A stretch of DNA of 64,000 nucleotides from Botryotinia globosa. Its lineage: Eukaryota; Ascomycota; Leotiomycetes; Helotiales; Sclerotiniaceae. Of this stretch, positions 21,980-32,714 are shown in pieces (the stretch's first letter is position 1; each line of letters begins with the position of its first letter). Under the pieces are notes generated by a model, which was not told where the DNA came from, made no database searches, and saw nothing but the letters and a program-made list of their open reading frames with translations. The position numbers and the translations under genes are program-made. The stretch spans positions 930,001 to 994,000 of the forward strand of contig RCSZ01000009.1 in assembly GCA_014898425.1 (NCBI GenBank), written 5' to 3'.

Positions 21980-22707
21980 TCGCGATCGACAGAAAAAAAA
22001 ACCCAACACCAAAAGTCTATACGTCAACAAAAATTTGATATATAAATAATAACCAAATATGATTTTCTGAAATTCTTATTAATATTTGTTTACTAACTTA
22101 TAATCTATATTAATTAATTCAAAAAGATTTAAAATATAAAATCAAATTAATTTTGAATTTTAAAAAAGATTATTATTCAGATTTTCGCTTATAGTACTTG
22201 AGCACAGCTATTCGTCGAACATCAAAATTACACTAAAAATAATCATTTTGCTCTATTTATAATAATAGAAAAGAAATATTAAAAATCATTATATTAAATT
22301 AAAAAATTTTAAATTTTTTTATTGTATATTAAAGAATTTAATTTTAATATTTATTATGATTCAAAAATATAGGAATATTACTATTTATAAGATTGAATTA
22401 ATATCAAAGGAAAATTTCTTAATTTTCGTTTATCTTATTAATAAATTTCAATATTTCGAATGTATATTAATTTGTTAGATAGATTTTATAATCAATAAAA
22501 ACTCTAAAAATAAATATTTTTATTTTATTAAAATATAATTAAACTTGAAAAGATTGTCGGAAGATTATTATATATAAATTATAATTTTATAGAAAAATAT
22601 ATTGATAATTTATATAAGTTTTAGTGCGGTTTTGATGTTCGACGAACAGCTGTACCCGGTTACTGTATTTGGTAGGTTTGATGTTCGGTTTTTTCTGTCG
22701 GTCGCGA
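21980..22707. mobile_element. Inverted-repeat element, outer of a second nested pair
   Basis: Ends read TCGCGAYCGACAGAAAAAA on both inner-facing sides (21980-21998 and 22689-22707), followed by related CCRAACAYCAAA. The palindromic TCGCGA makes the exact boundary and target duplication ambiguous. The interior is very AT-rich with no coding sequence. Confidence 0.6.
22192..22665. mobile_element. TA-flanked mariner-like MITE nested in the 22 kb element
   Basis: Terminal repeats of about 50 bp share the core GYACAGCTRTTCGTCGAAC and then ATCAAAAYYRCACTAAAA. TA is present just outside both ends (22190-22191 and 22666-22667). The interior is AT-rich and non-coding. The left copy carries more transitions than the right, consistent with RIP-like decay. 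Confidence 0.65.
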
Positions 22708-23007
22708 CACGCGATGGATTCTTGGCGCGTGTACACGTAGTCACGTGTACGTCATTAATGACGCTAAGATATGACTATCGCGATTTTGATTTCAATTGTC
22801 TTGTCTTTTGGTATTGTGACATGAATTCCATCGATAATGAATTTTAACGATAGCACAATTGGAATTGTACATGTTTTGACCACCTAGATTTAAAAGGCCA
22901 TCGTGGACTTGTTTAAAGTTGACAGCCTCCCCGTCGAAGAAGCAAGTTTTTACGTCTACAACCGCCTCGCGATCGCAAATCAAATTCTATCTCACCTCTC
23001 CATTCCT

Positions 23008-24809
23008 ATGACCACCGCCGGTCAACATCCTACTGCTGAATTCGAATTTCCGGATGATCATTCAAGCCACACTCGACCTCCATCTTCTTGCGCCACAACT
23101 ATAGCTAAGAAGTACATACCACCGGCGGTTCCTTCGCCTCCACGATTGTCAAATCATCACCTACCTCCCGAACAACCTTTCCGTCAAACAAAGCACGCAT
23201 TGATATCAGAAATGCCGACTACAGTTCCCGATCAATGGCTCTTCACAGAGGCAGAGCTTAAAGCCACTCCATCTATTCTAGAAGGTCTCTCGCCCGAGGA
23301 AGAGCGTATTCGCAGAGCAAAAGGTGTTTCTTTCATGTCATCAATCGGAAATATGCTACATATCCCTATGACCACTGTGAGCGTCGCAAGTCTTTACTTT
23401 CATCGTTTCTATATGCGCAGAAGCATGGTTTTAGACAAAAAGGGTTGCACCGGGATTCATCACTATGTATGTATTTTTCTTATCTACTGTCTAGGGCTCA
23501 AATGGATCATCCTTTTTTGTATCAAAGCCGCAAGGCTATATACAATGACTTCGCTTGCTTGAATTCTGCTTGTCTGGCTCTGTTATAAAATCTCCGGCGC
23601 AATGAATACTAATTGTTCTATCAGGAAATTGCAGCAACAGCTTTATTCCTCGCGACAAAGACCGAAGAGACTATACGAGGAACCAAACAATTCATTTTCT
23701 CCTGTATCAAGATTGCCCAGAAGAATCCGAAGCTCGAAGTCGATGCCAGCTCTAAAGAATATTGGCGATGGCGTGATAGCATTTTAATGTATGAGGAGCT
23801 TATGTTGGAGTTATTATGTTTCGACCTTTCTGCGACATCTCCGCTGAAATACCTCGTGGGTTTCTTTGAGGAATTTACCAAGGTGGGTGTCGAGTCTGCT
23901 ATAATTAAAGAACTCAGGAATTATACATGGGCATTGATCTGCGATACCCACCATTCAACTCTGGGTCTCATAACAAGCCCTCGAATTATTGCAATCACAA
24001 CTCTTCTATTCGCCGCGACTGCTAAAAAATGTGAAATTCCCCAGATAGAGGGTAAAGACTGGTGGGAGCATCTTGAGGGTACTGAACCTCAAATTGTTGA
24101 AGCTGGACTAATATTGCATAAATTCTTAAGCAACAGTCCTTTTCAGATCACGGACCAAGACCAACCCGGAAACACGGCTGCCAAATACCTTCATGCTTCG
24201 AGTGGGAAAGAAGAGCGAAATGGAGCCGATACTACTATAAAGTCTGAGCATACTCAAAATCAGAATGGCAACGGTCACGTCCACGGCAATGGAACAAATA
24301 CTTCGGAGCACAATTCCCAGTCAGACCCTGAATCTCGTGACAGTCAGCCCAAAGAAAAGCTTGAAAATAGTCATCCAGACAGCAAGCCATATACCTCGAT
24401 GACTGATAATTCTCGACCTTCGCCTACCTCTGGAACAGATGATGCTCCTTTAAAAGCAGCCGCCAATGATCTTTCGAGTCATGACCAAACCACATCTACA
24501 AATGATGTTTCTTCAAATATCGATCCTGACATGATAGTCAGCCCAAAACGTAAGGCAGATGAGCAAATAGAAGAAGTGCCGTTAGCGAAACGAGCAAGAA
24601 GAGAAGATACTAGCTCTGAAACTATTGCGGCTTCGAACGATGGGAACACACTACCGGACGAAAGTCAAGATACTATACAAAATGACAAAGATGATGCAAC
24701 CAAAGAGAACGAACTTGACTCCGAGCTTGAATCCAAGACCGCTCTAGCGGCAACTGAGGCTGGGGCTGGTACAGAGGACCAGCAAGAAGAAGGAGAGGTG
24801 GAGCAATAA
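23008..24809 (+). CDS. Cyclin of the transcriptional CDK type (cyclin T/K/Pch1-like)
   Basis: Two exons (23008-23466 and 23625-24809) are split by a 158-bp GT-AG intron in phase 0, giving 547 residues. The frame is open further 5' but only from a GTG, so the first ATG at 23008 is the start. A cyclin box spans roughly residues 95-260: LSPEEERIRRAKGVSFM, SVASLYFHRFYMRRSM, then across the intron EIAATALFLATKTEE and LMLELLCFDL. A second cyclin fold follows (YLVGFFEEF..., TTLLFAATAKKCEIP). The spacing resembles cyclins that pair with Cdk9/Bur1/Ctk1-type kinases acting on the RNA polymerase II tail. The last 220 residues are acidic and low complexity, with a possible nuclear signal (LAKRARRED). The exact subfamily is uncertain. 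Confidence 0.8.
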
Positions 24810-24820
24810 CAATTCTAATC

Positions 24821-25291
24821 ATGCTACTCGGCTCGACTTTGGTGTTCTTGGGTCATTTCTTGTACTATTGGACTAGGGAAAGATATGGAGTTCATGGGAT
24901 ATACAATGTTTATCGAGGGAAAGCCTCTCGCGGAGTTTGGTTCAGATGTGCGACAGGGGCAAATGAGGTGTACAAATATTGGGCGGGTGGAGGAACATTA
25001 CGCAAACAATATGAAAACATGACGAGCCAAGTCTGTCAGGCAATTTTTATTGCTAGTGCGTTAATCACATGGCTCTGTATTGAGTTTATTCTAGAGACAT
25101 ACCACATAAGGTTATTGAAAGACTCTATTCATACTCGTAGTACTCCTCAATATCCCAGTTCAACGTCGACAATCAAATCACCCTTCGATTCTAAATACCT
25201 AGTGTCTCAATTCCTCTTGACTAGACGATACTCTGATGATAGTCAACTCCTAACTAAGCGAAAGCCTCGTCTCCATATGGATACCCTCTGA
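24821..25291 (+). CDS. Doubtful 156-residue ORF in the cyclin 3' flank
   Basis: An ATG-initiated frame begins 11 bp after the cyclin stop codon. It has two hydrophobic stretches (near residues 1-16 and 72-90) and no family match. Its position suggests it is simply the 3' untranslated region of the cyclin transcript. It is listed because of its length only. Confidence 0.2.
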   Translation: MLLGSTLVFLGHFLYYWTRERYGVHGIYNVYRGKASRGVWFRCATGANEVYKYWAGGGTLRKQYENMTSQVCQAIFIASALITWLCIEFILETYHIRLLKDSIHTRSTPQYPSSTSTIKSPFDSKYLVSQFLLTRRYSDDSQLLTKRKPRLHMDTL

Positions 25292-25565
25292 AATTCCGCA
25301 GCCACACGATCCATGGTGTGAACATCAGGTACCACATCGAGTGACCGAATATCCATTACTCTCTATCCAATGGCCCTTTTACGTCTTTCATAGCTTCAAC
25401 ATGGCCACTGCGTCGCTCATATCAAATACCTTTCGGCATTTACTTTACATTGATTATATAATGTGTGCCGGGCTTCATTAATCCTAAAGTGTTTCATCAA
25501 TAAAATCACACTGTATAAAACCAACCAACATTCGTGATGGTATTCCGTTTTGCGAAGTTTTCGTC

Positions 25566-26377
25566 TCATTCACGTTCTTTGAGAACCAATTTTTCACTCT
25601 CAATCACCATTTCACAGGGTAAATCCTTTAGCATGTCTGGCTCAATGGGAGGCACAGAACGTGTCCAATCAGGTCCGACAACTTGAGTATATGGGGGATG
25701 TGGATCACCTTCGTTCTTCCGTCGAATGTGTTTCCATCTCGTCGCATTCCTAGAGCCAACCTCCAGTTAAAAACGCGTACTAACTCTTCCACTATACATG
25801 CAACAATTGCATAGCGGATCGGACCAGGATCTTTCGGATCTGGTATTGAACTTAAAGACCATTTCTCCGTCGACTGATACCAAAAACATTCTGTCTCGCT
25901 ACCCAACGGAACATAATTACCCATCATCAAGATCTCATACATGCGGTAAACACAGCGGAGTGGAGTGTCACGAGCTTACCAGACAGGAACATTGCGAAGA
26001 GTTCTATGGTGTTTGTTGCGAATTTCGTAAAATTTCTCGTTGTGGGCGATGGCCGGAGGGGCAACAAGGCCAAGCAGAGGAAAATTCCACAATGGAAATG
26101 GTACGAACAGCCGGAGGGGGATTAATTAAGGATGTGGATAGATATGTCGAAGACGAGTGACGCTTCCACGAAGCTCAGAGCGGGTACTGAACAATTTACC
26201 GAACCATTTTTTGATCTTATACTTTGTTCGCATCCACCAAGTTATTTTAAAACGAGGTTGACGATGACGAGGCGATGGATCGATGATCAGGTACACTTGA
26301 TGGTTGTGAAGATTACTGAAAACTAGGCGCAGTTGTGGCAGTTGCGCATGTGGGAGATGGAATAAATGCAACCACAT
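25566..26377 (-). pseudogene. Conserved-looking small protein gene, apparently disrupted
   Basis: Two segments on the minus strand join perfectly in phase 2 through an intron 25979-25750. The upstream exon reads ...APPAIAHNEKFYEIRNKHH...RNVPVW and the downstream exon (25749-25566) continues RWKHIRRKNEGD, YTQVVGPDWTRSVPPIEP and stops at TGA. Both look like genuine protein. Upstream in the same frame is a TAA (26128-26126), with no ATG or AG acceptor between it and the exon, followed by a basic stretch (WWMRTKYKIKKWFGKLF). So the 5' half cannot be modelled as intact. The intron also contains a protein-like frame (EKWSLSSIPDPKDPGPIRYA, then IVACIVEELVRVFNW), which hints at a missed exon or a frameshift. 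Function unknown. Confidence 0.45.
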
Positions 26378-26540
26378 AGGTACCTAATCTAGCGCAAGGT
26401 TCTGGAGCAGTGTGGCTAAGCGAACTAGTAAGCCGTGGCAGACAGTTTTCATGCCTTGATATTGAGGCACGAAGCTATAATCTCATTACTTTCCTAGTTT
26501 TTGTACACCGAACCAGATGTCAAATTTGACATCCCATTTA

Positions 26541-26973
26541 GAGCTTGTTCAGATCGGTTTTATTTTTATTTGATGAAATCTCTAATAATAATAAAATGAC
26601 AAGGATAATTGAAATATTAAAGTTAATATATTTAAAGTTATATTAAGATGTATGAAATTGAGTTGAAAATGAAGGAAATATTGTATTTTTTTTTAAATAT
26701 ATTTGTTTTATAATATTTTAGAAATTGTTATTAATTTTTATATAATTTTTTTTTGAGAAAATTTAATGTATTTATTATTTTAACATTATTAAACCTAATA
26801 TTTTATTAAATCTAATATTATATTTATTTCAAAAAAAAATTAAAGATTTTCAATTATATATTAGATCTCATATATATTGATATTTAATATTACATTCAAT
26901 AAATATAATATTAGATTAATATTTTTAATATATTAGGTCTAATGTCAAAAAAAAATCGATCCGAACGAGCCCC
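26541..26973. mobile_element. AT-rich TA-flanked MITE (433 bp)
   Basis: Ends read GAGCTTGTTCAGATCGGTTTT-like on the left and GGGGCTCGTTCGGATCGATT on the right (reverse complement), each next to TA. The interior is almost entirely A/T. A relative of its right end recurs at 29.7 kb. Confidence 0.65.
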
Positions 26974-28060
26974 TATAGTAATAATAATAACAGATTACGG
27001 AGACAGGAGTGGAAATAGAATAGACTTAACGTATAGTTCGTTGGTAGTTTGTTTTGGTTATACTCTTTCTAAAATCAGATTATCTAGTTGGAAAAAAAAA
27101 ACTTATGAAACTAAATTCAAATTGTCATTCTGACGGGCACGTTAATCCTTGAGTTTCTTTCGATTTATAATGAAATAGGCATCTAAGCTCAAGGAAGCGT
27201 TTCAGTTTTGAGCGCGTGGTCTTAAGATCAATTTTCTACATCAATTTTCTCCATGATCATCACTCATTGTTTGATGCTGTGCACATTGTAGTAATAAGTT
27301 AACATATTTTATTCTGACCGCCAATCTAAATCTGGTTTCACCGGCCCTTCTTGCACTAGTTGAATATCCGTCACAATCACTGTTGCTATCCGAGCCAAGC
27401 TTCCACGACTGCTAACCAATTAGAGGCGGGAGATGTGGTTGCAGATTGTGTTTCTTTCGAACCATCCGTATAAATCCCTTCATTCGATTGTACTTCGCTT
27501 AATATCATCCATGGTGAACAAAATTCTCCTTCACTATCTCAATATCTTTAAATTATCTTCTGCACAGCTTATGGCTCGATTGGGTGATGCGTTATCAGCT
27601 GTCGTACTCGGAAGTTGGGAAGAGTTTCAAAAGTTTCTGCACTAACTTCTGCCCAATATGGGTATAGATATCGCAGAAGCATAGTCGGGCAGCTGGTCTC
27701 TTGGATTGCTATCATAAGGCTAAGGTTCTGTAATTCCCAGTCGTAGGTATCTGAAGCGTGTTATCTTTGTGATGCTAGTATTTATCTGCTGCGAAATTTT
27801 GTGGTTACATTAAGGACATTCATATCGCCATCTATATCGAGGATATCGTTGAGGACAAAGATTCCAATAGTCCATGCTGCAAAACGATAATTAAGGGGTG
27901 TTCAATCCCGAAAAAATGAAAGATTCAGATTATTCCGAGCACTTAGGGTTAATCGTCTGCCAGTGGTGTATTGTTCCAAACATTGAGTGCTGAACTGCAA
28001 TATTCCAATCCGGACTTTTGAACACCATGGGTTAAGAGTAACTATCGCTAATGATGACTT
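26974..28060. other. Intergenic region
   Basis: A 70-codon ATG frame at 27433-27645 has no recognisable family and I do not call it. No repeats or RNA genes are seen. Confidence 0.5.
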
Positions 28061-29341
28061 CTAGCCGTCGAGACGCCATCTTTCAGACGCCGGATAAAGC
28101 TTTGTATACTTGTTTACATGCTGTCCTGCTGGATAGTCTTTGGATTTATCTCGAGCTTTGTAGCTTTTAGGGTGGTCCCTGGCCCAGGCTGCCTCTCCAT
28201 AAAACATCCATTCTCGCTCAAGACCTTCCCAATCATCGGTGAAACAAGAAGGAGCCGTTCTTCGTATCAATGCATAATCGATTTCAGGTTGCTTCCACGT
28301 ACTATAATCAGGATCGCCGTGAAATTTCTTCGCGGAAATCGACTTCAACTTATCAATATTCTCTTGAACCCAATCCTTTAGAAATTGGAAATCGTTTTGG
28401 TCATCGTCAGGGCCCCACCAGTAGGCATTTTTGATCTTCTCAAATTGTATCAATGCAGTTCCACAACTTCCACCATAGTGGTAATTATGCTCATTAACAA
28501 ATTCATATTCAGGCTTGTATGATCCCGGATTCTCGCCAATCTCCTCGTGACTATCGTCATAACATCTCCACTTGTCAACTTTCTCAGGAAAAGCTTTCCG
28601 GACATCAATTCCTTTGTAGTAACTTTGTAATATCCAATTTGCGTGTTTCGCCTTCTCAGATCTCACAAGATCATCGATTTCTTTTTTCATAACAGCACCG
28701 GACCCTTCAAGGCTTCTCCAAATATTTTGGTAATTGACAGGATCATGTTCCTCGAATTCAGTGCCATCCCGCCAAGCACCCGAAGCTTGAGCAAGCACCA
28801 CTTTTTGGAGTCCCGGTAGTCGTGAAATCATCGCAACCGGGGTAATACATTCCGCTCTTCGTGCGCAGGAAAAGACAGACGATTTCTCCCAGCAATCAAA
28901 ATCGATGGCAAGATATTTCAACTTCTCGCGACAACTCTGTTCTTCCAATGCGTGGAGAAATCCAGTATTGTGCAAATGTCCAACTCTACTGCCGATGAAT
29001 ATCGTATCTTTGTCCCAGTCCACCCACTGTCCAAAACACTTCGATCTCCTTTGCAAGGTAACATTTCTCGATTCGCGGTTTACTCGCGCCAGGGGAGGCT
29101 CGAAGCACCTCTTCTCGCAACCGCATAGTATCGCATGCCATTCAAAAGAAGTGGGGCGACCAGTGATTGTATAATGGTTTGGTACATTGTAGACTTCGAT
29201 GAGGCGACCGGGCTGTGAATCTTCAGCAAGGTTCCAAATCATGGCTCTCAATTCGGTTGGAAGACGCGAAAAGGCATGGAAAGTCGCAGGTGGTTGAGCA
29301 GCTGCGCGAGCCTCTTTTGCCATCTTCCTGGTTAAAACCAT
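28061..29341 (-). CDS. 2EXR-domain protein
   Basis: Single exon of 426 residues. The N-terminal segment near residues 21-50 (FHAFSRLPTELRAMIWNLA, then PGRLIEVYN) is the signature of the fungal 2EXR family. It is followed by the usual features PPLARVNRESRNVTL, DKDTIFIG and the LKYLAIDFDCWE block (residues about 140-150). These proteins are F-box-like, greatly expanded in Leotiomycetes and other filamentous fungi, and of unknown function. The C-terminal 150 residues are rich in aromatic and charged residues. A second ATG lies six codons in. It sits between two related transposon pieces (26.5 and 29.7 kb) in an accessory-looking region. Confidence 0.85.
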   Translation of the reverse strand: MVLTRKMAKEARAAAQPPATFHAFSRLPTELRAMIWNLAEDSQPGRLIEVYNVPNHYTITGRPTSFEWHAILCGCEKRCFEPPLARVNRESRNVTLQRRSKCFGQWVDWDKDTIFIGSRVGHLHNTGFLHALEEQSCREKLKYLAIDFDCWEKSSVFSCARRAECITPVAMISRLPGLQKVVLAQASGAWRDGTEFEEHDPVNYQNIWRSLEGSGAVMKKEIDDLVRSEKAKHANWILQSYYKGIDVRKAFPEKVDKWRCYDDSHEEIGENPGSYKPEYEFVNEHNYHYGGSCGTALIQFEKIKNAYWWGPDDDQNDFQFLKDWVQENIDKLKSISAKKFHGDPDYSTWKQPEIDYALIRRTAPSCFTDDWEGLEREWMFYGEAAWARDHPKSYKARDKSKDYPAGQHVNKYTKLYPASERWRLDG

Positions 29342-30591
29342 GATTTATTATTATTCGGTATATCAATTAAATAGATTTGAGTCTCTGGGCAGGTCGAGGT
29401 GTCAAAGAATTAAATTAATAAAAGGATTATTGAAAATGAAAGTAATATTGAAAAGCGTGGTTGTAATTTTATAAAGGGCAGGTATGTAGATATAATGATG
29501 ACAATGAATAAGGTTATTCATTAGTCAGCAGCTCTAGAAATGTAATAGCCACTCAGAAGCCTGCACGCCAATTTCTGTGACCATCTAGGCACATGCTAGA
29601 CAGCCCATAGACTACCTAGTCGGCTAATCTAGGCTTGTCTAAACAATATCTACACTCTCCTTGGTATTCAAGATCAAATCAAACAATCGTCTCCAAGGTT
29701 ATTAGTAAACACGATATTAGATCTAATATGGTCAATATATTAGCTCTAATGTGGAAAACAAGTCGATCCGAATGAGTCCTTAGATCAAGCATCTGATGGA
29801 GATAATTAGACCTTTTTGGTTACACGATCAGTGCTGGTCTAATTCGCATGAAGATCTTGATTATCAATAGTTTCATGGTCTATCAAAGTAGACGTGTCGA
29901 TTATTCATTAGATTGTAGCGATTTTTTGCACCGCCCTTTTCGGCTGGGCGAGGAAGATATCCTTCCCTCCTACTCGTACTACTAGCCTCGAGTATTACAG
30001 GGCCTCGCATACGCCTATTGATGTTCTGCATGTTTATATGAATATTGACAAACTTAGTTGCTACAATACGGATTCTAAGCGTCTACTCAATATCCATGGC
30101 CAATTCTCCAAATCAAAGGTTTATCTAAAACACATTGACCCTTTCTTTCACCAAATAATGATGCTCGTTCCCTATCGCTTAGCAAACTTTGACATACATA
30201 AAATAGACTCAAGCCAAAAGCTTTGCACACAATTTCAATAGTTTTCTAGCCTCCTTTATCACAGACTTATTTCATAGCTAGGTATCCAGTTAATCAAAGT
30301 CTTGGCCCACTTGATGTCGATATAAGTTATGAGATCGACAAGGAACTTATCGGGGTAGCTCCTGTAGTGTTGAGTATGACTCTTGATTTGTCATTTCAGA
30401 CGAACCTAGTGCCATTTATCGGGTATTCAAAACTCAAAAATTTGCTAAGTATTCCGATTCTGACTCCATACTTATCTTTTTCTTAGCCTCGTCTATTTCC
30501 ATGATGAATTCTGTCAACGAGGTCAATCACAAGCTGGAGCATGATGATAAGCATAATTTTCTGACAACGTTTATAATTTAACTACTAATGA
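29342..30591. other. Intergenic region with possible gene debris
   Basis: Short protein-like stretches on the plus strand at 30038-30241 and about 30265-30485 (LDVDISYEIDKELIGVAPVV) lack joining splice sites and end in stops. They may be remnants of the gene that follows, or chance. Confidence 0.35.
29712..29780. mobile_element. Solo or truncated right end of the 26.5 kb MITE family
   Basis: About 70 bp match the last 75 bp of the 26541-26973 element: ATATTAG..CTAATAT, AATATATTAGSTCTAATGT, then TCGATCCGAAYGAG and a flanking TA. No matching left end lies nearby. It is less AT-shifted than the full copy. Confidence 0.6.
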
Positions 30592-31686
30592 CAACTGCAG
30601 ATACCATCATTCAACACACCCAACAAGAAGCCAAACAGTAAATTATCACACCACGAGAAGACTCAAATAAGAACATGGAGTCCTCTACAACACCGCAATC
30701 ATGTTCGTCTATTCTCAGTCTGCCTGGATGCCAATAATCAAATACTACTTAAAGAGGAGTTTGACATAAAACATACATTGCTTTTGTTTGTCTCAAGGCC
30801 AATTCGTAGAATTTATCTACACCATCTGCCAGTCGTGCTGCCATCTCTCGACAAGAAAATTCTAGTATGTATTCACCAAGATACGACTGTCATTCTCAGA
30901 ATGGAAGAGCCAGATTATGATAACATTAGGATATACTACAAAGGGTAGATTCCAGCATGTTCCAGCGAGATTCGGTACCTTGCGGTTCCTCTAAACTTAT
31001 TCTCCTTTTTTAACATTACAGCTGATGAGCGTAGTCGCGGTGAAAGAATACAAGAGCTTGCAGTAGCTCATAACATTAGTTTCTTGAGCAGACTGATCTT
31101 CGCCTGTTCTAACTTGCGTTTTTTGACCGCTGTTCATCATAATACAGCAGAGAAAAGGCATCTCAGAGGACTGAATCATCCGGGCACTCTAGTCATTCCA
31201 AAGGTATTCTCCTCTTTACTCAGATGGAACCTCAAATCTCTTTCCAATTTCCTCAACTTGCAAAGAGCGATGACCGGCTATCGGATCAAAGAGTTAGCAT
31301 GCCATGTTATGGTTTTTACCTTGGGCAGCAGTGTCAACAAGGTTTTGAAAATTCATCAGAATGAAATTGATACTATTGTATATCTTCGGGTTAGCAATAA
31401 AAATGTCACCAAGCGTGCCTACCTCGACATAGAGTCCTTCGTCGACAAAAAATGCTACTCATCACCTCATTCAGATGAACTTCCGGAAAATCTCCTTAGT
31501 GAGAGGGGTCGAATTGTATTTCGAGCCGTTTTCCACAAATTAGTTGCTCGGTGGATAGGTAAATACTTCAATTCCACGAATATCGAGGATGCCAAACATG
31601 GCAGAGAGATTCTAGAGCTCATGGAAGATGCATTTGAGCAGCACAAGAGATCCAATCCAGGTGAAGTGAATCTATTCAGTCATTGA
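30592..31686 (+). pseudogene. Hypothetical (possibly 2EXR-like) coding region with one in-frame TAG
   Basis: One frame is open from 30592 to 31683 except for TAG at 30946-30948. Both sides look coding. Before it are LFSVCLDANNQILLKEEFDI and VILRMEEPDYDNIRIYYKG; after it are IPACSSEIRYLAVPLNLFSF, LSRLIFACSNLRFLT and VRKVF-like helical segments. The order (a short beta-rich part, then EIRYLAV and a leucine-patterned 'who is nearest' segment) resembles 2EXR proteins, but the N-terminal signature is missing. No ATG opens the frame in the right place; an ATG at 30588 is in another frame. It is either an old gene dying, or one with an unrecognised first exon and a recoded stop. Confidence 0.4.
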
Positions 31687-32714
31687 TGTCAAAGAATTAT
31701 CACGTGTTGTCGAATCCTGAAGATTCTCGGCGTGTAGCCTTTCAGTATACGACTTTATCGGCACCCAGATGTTTTTTTGGAGCATTCCGGTAGTCCAGCT
31801 GCTTCTGGAATTCTCAACTTCTCTGGAATTACTAGAATACACATGTAATCTTTAAGATCTGAAAGCGATGAATAGACGTAAATGCTTAGGGTTTGTATTG
31901 CCAAGATATATGTATTCCAGGGTTGTGTTATTCTAATTCACTCTCCTCATAGCTTTCGAAATTATAAAAGTACTTTTCATCGTTTAGCTATAATATGATC
32001 CGATTGATAGTCCGATAATGTTTATACGTGCTTTTAACTCTGATCTCCTATTACAACTAGTCACTGGTATGATACGTGTGCATTCGTGGCTGAAGTAGAT
32101 TTTAAACTCAAAACCGATCTCATGTAGGTAGAGGTTGCATACTAGGTTACATACTAGGCAGATCATCACATCTGTCACTCCCCCCTACCATAGTCTAAAT
32201 ATGTCATATTACCATTCATTAGTACATCCCAAAAGAGCAAAGATTACTAGAACCACCCGTTGACGCACCAAAGCATATAGAATCCCATTGAAGCGTGACG
32301 ATGCTTAGTCATTTTCAAAAAGGGGGGAACTAAACCTGTCGATGACGATATCAGACACCCTAATTTAGTAAGTTATTAGTGCTACACTACCTATACATCC
32401 TATTGAAATCTCGCACACAAAATCAATTTTCGATTCTTCATCTAATTTTTCTCGACTTTGAGTATTACCTCATTATTTTGCATGTGCCTCCTCAATACTT
32501 ATTATATCTTCTCTTCTCATAATACCTATTGATACTACTTTCTAATAATTTCCCATTCTTCTCTTCCTTATTCATCTTTTACATCTCTCTTCACATCTCT
32601 CTTCATATTTATTCTTCATTTCTCTTCCATAGTTCTTACAGAATAACATTTCTTTCGAATCTCCATTCTTCTCGTCTAACAATTATCTCGAACACCTTCT
32701 TCATATATTCAAAA
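31687..32714. other. Intergenic region
   Basis: No coding, tRNA or inverted-repeat signal recognised. The last 250 bp are pyrimidine-rich (TTCTTCTCT runs), typical of a fungal promoter and 5' leader for the gene that follows. Confidence 0.5.

Noticed and set aside
22903..23007. N-terminal extension of the cyclin from 22903
   Set aside because: The extended frame opens with GTG, not ATG, and the added residues are not cyclin-like; the ATG at 23008 was preferred.
24821..25291. A second gene directly after the cyclin
   Set aside because: Kept only as a doubtful feature: it begins 11 bp after the cyclin stop, has no family match and is most simply the 3' untranslated region.
26541..26973. CRISPR-like or satellite array in the AT-rich islands
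   Set aside because: The islands have inverted, not spaced direct, repeats, and the surrounding genes are eukaryotic.
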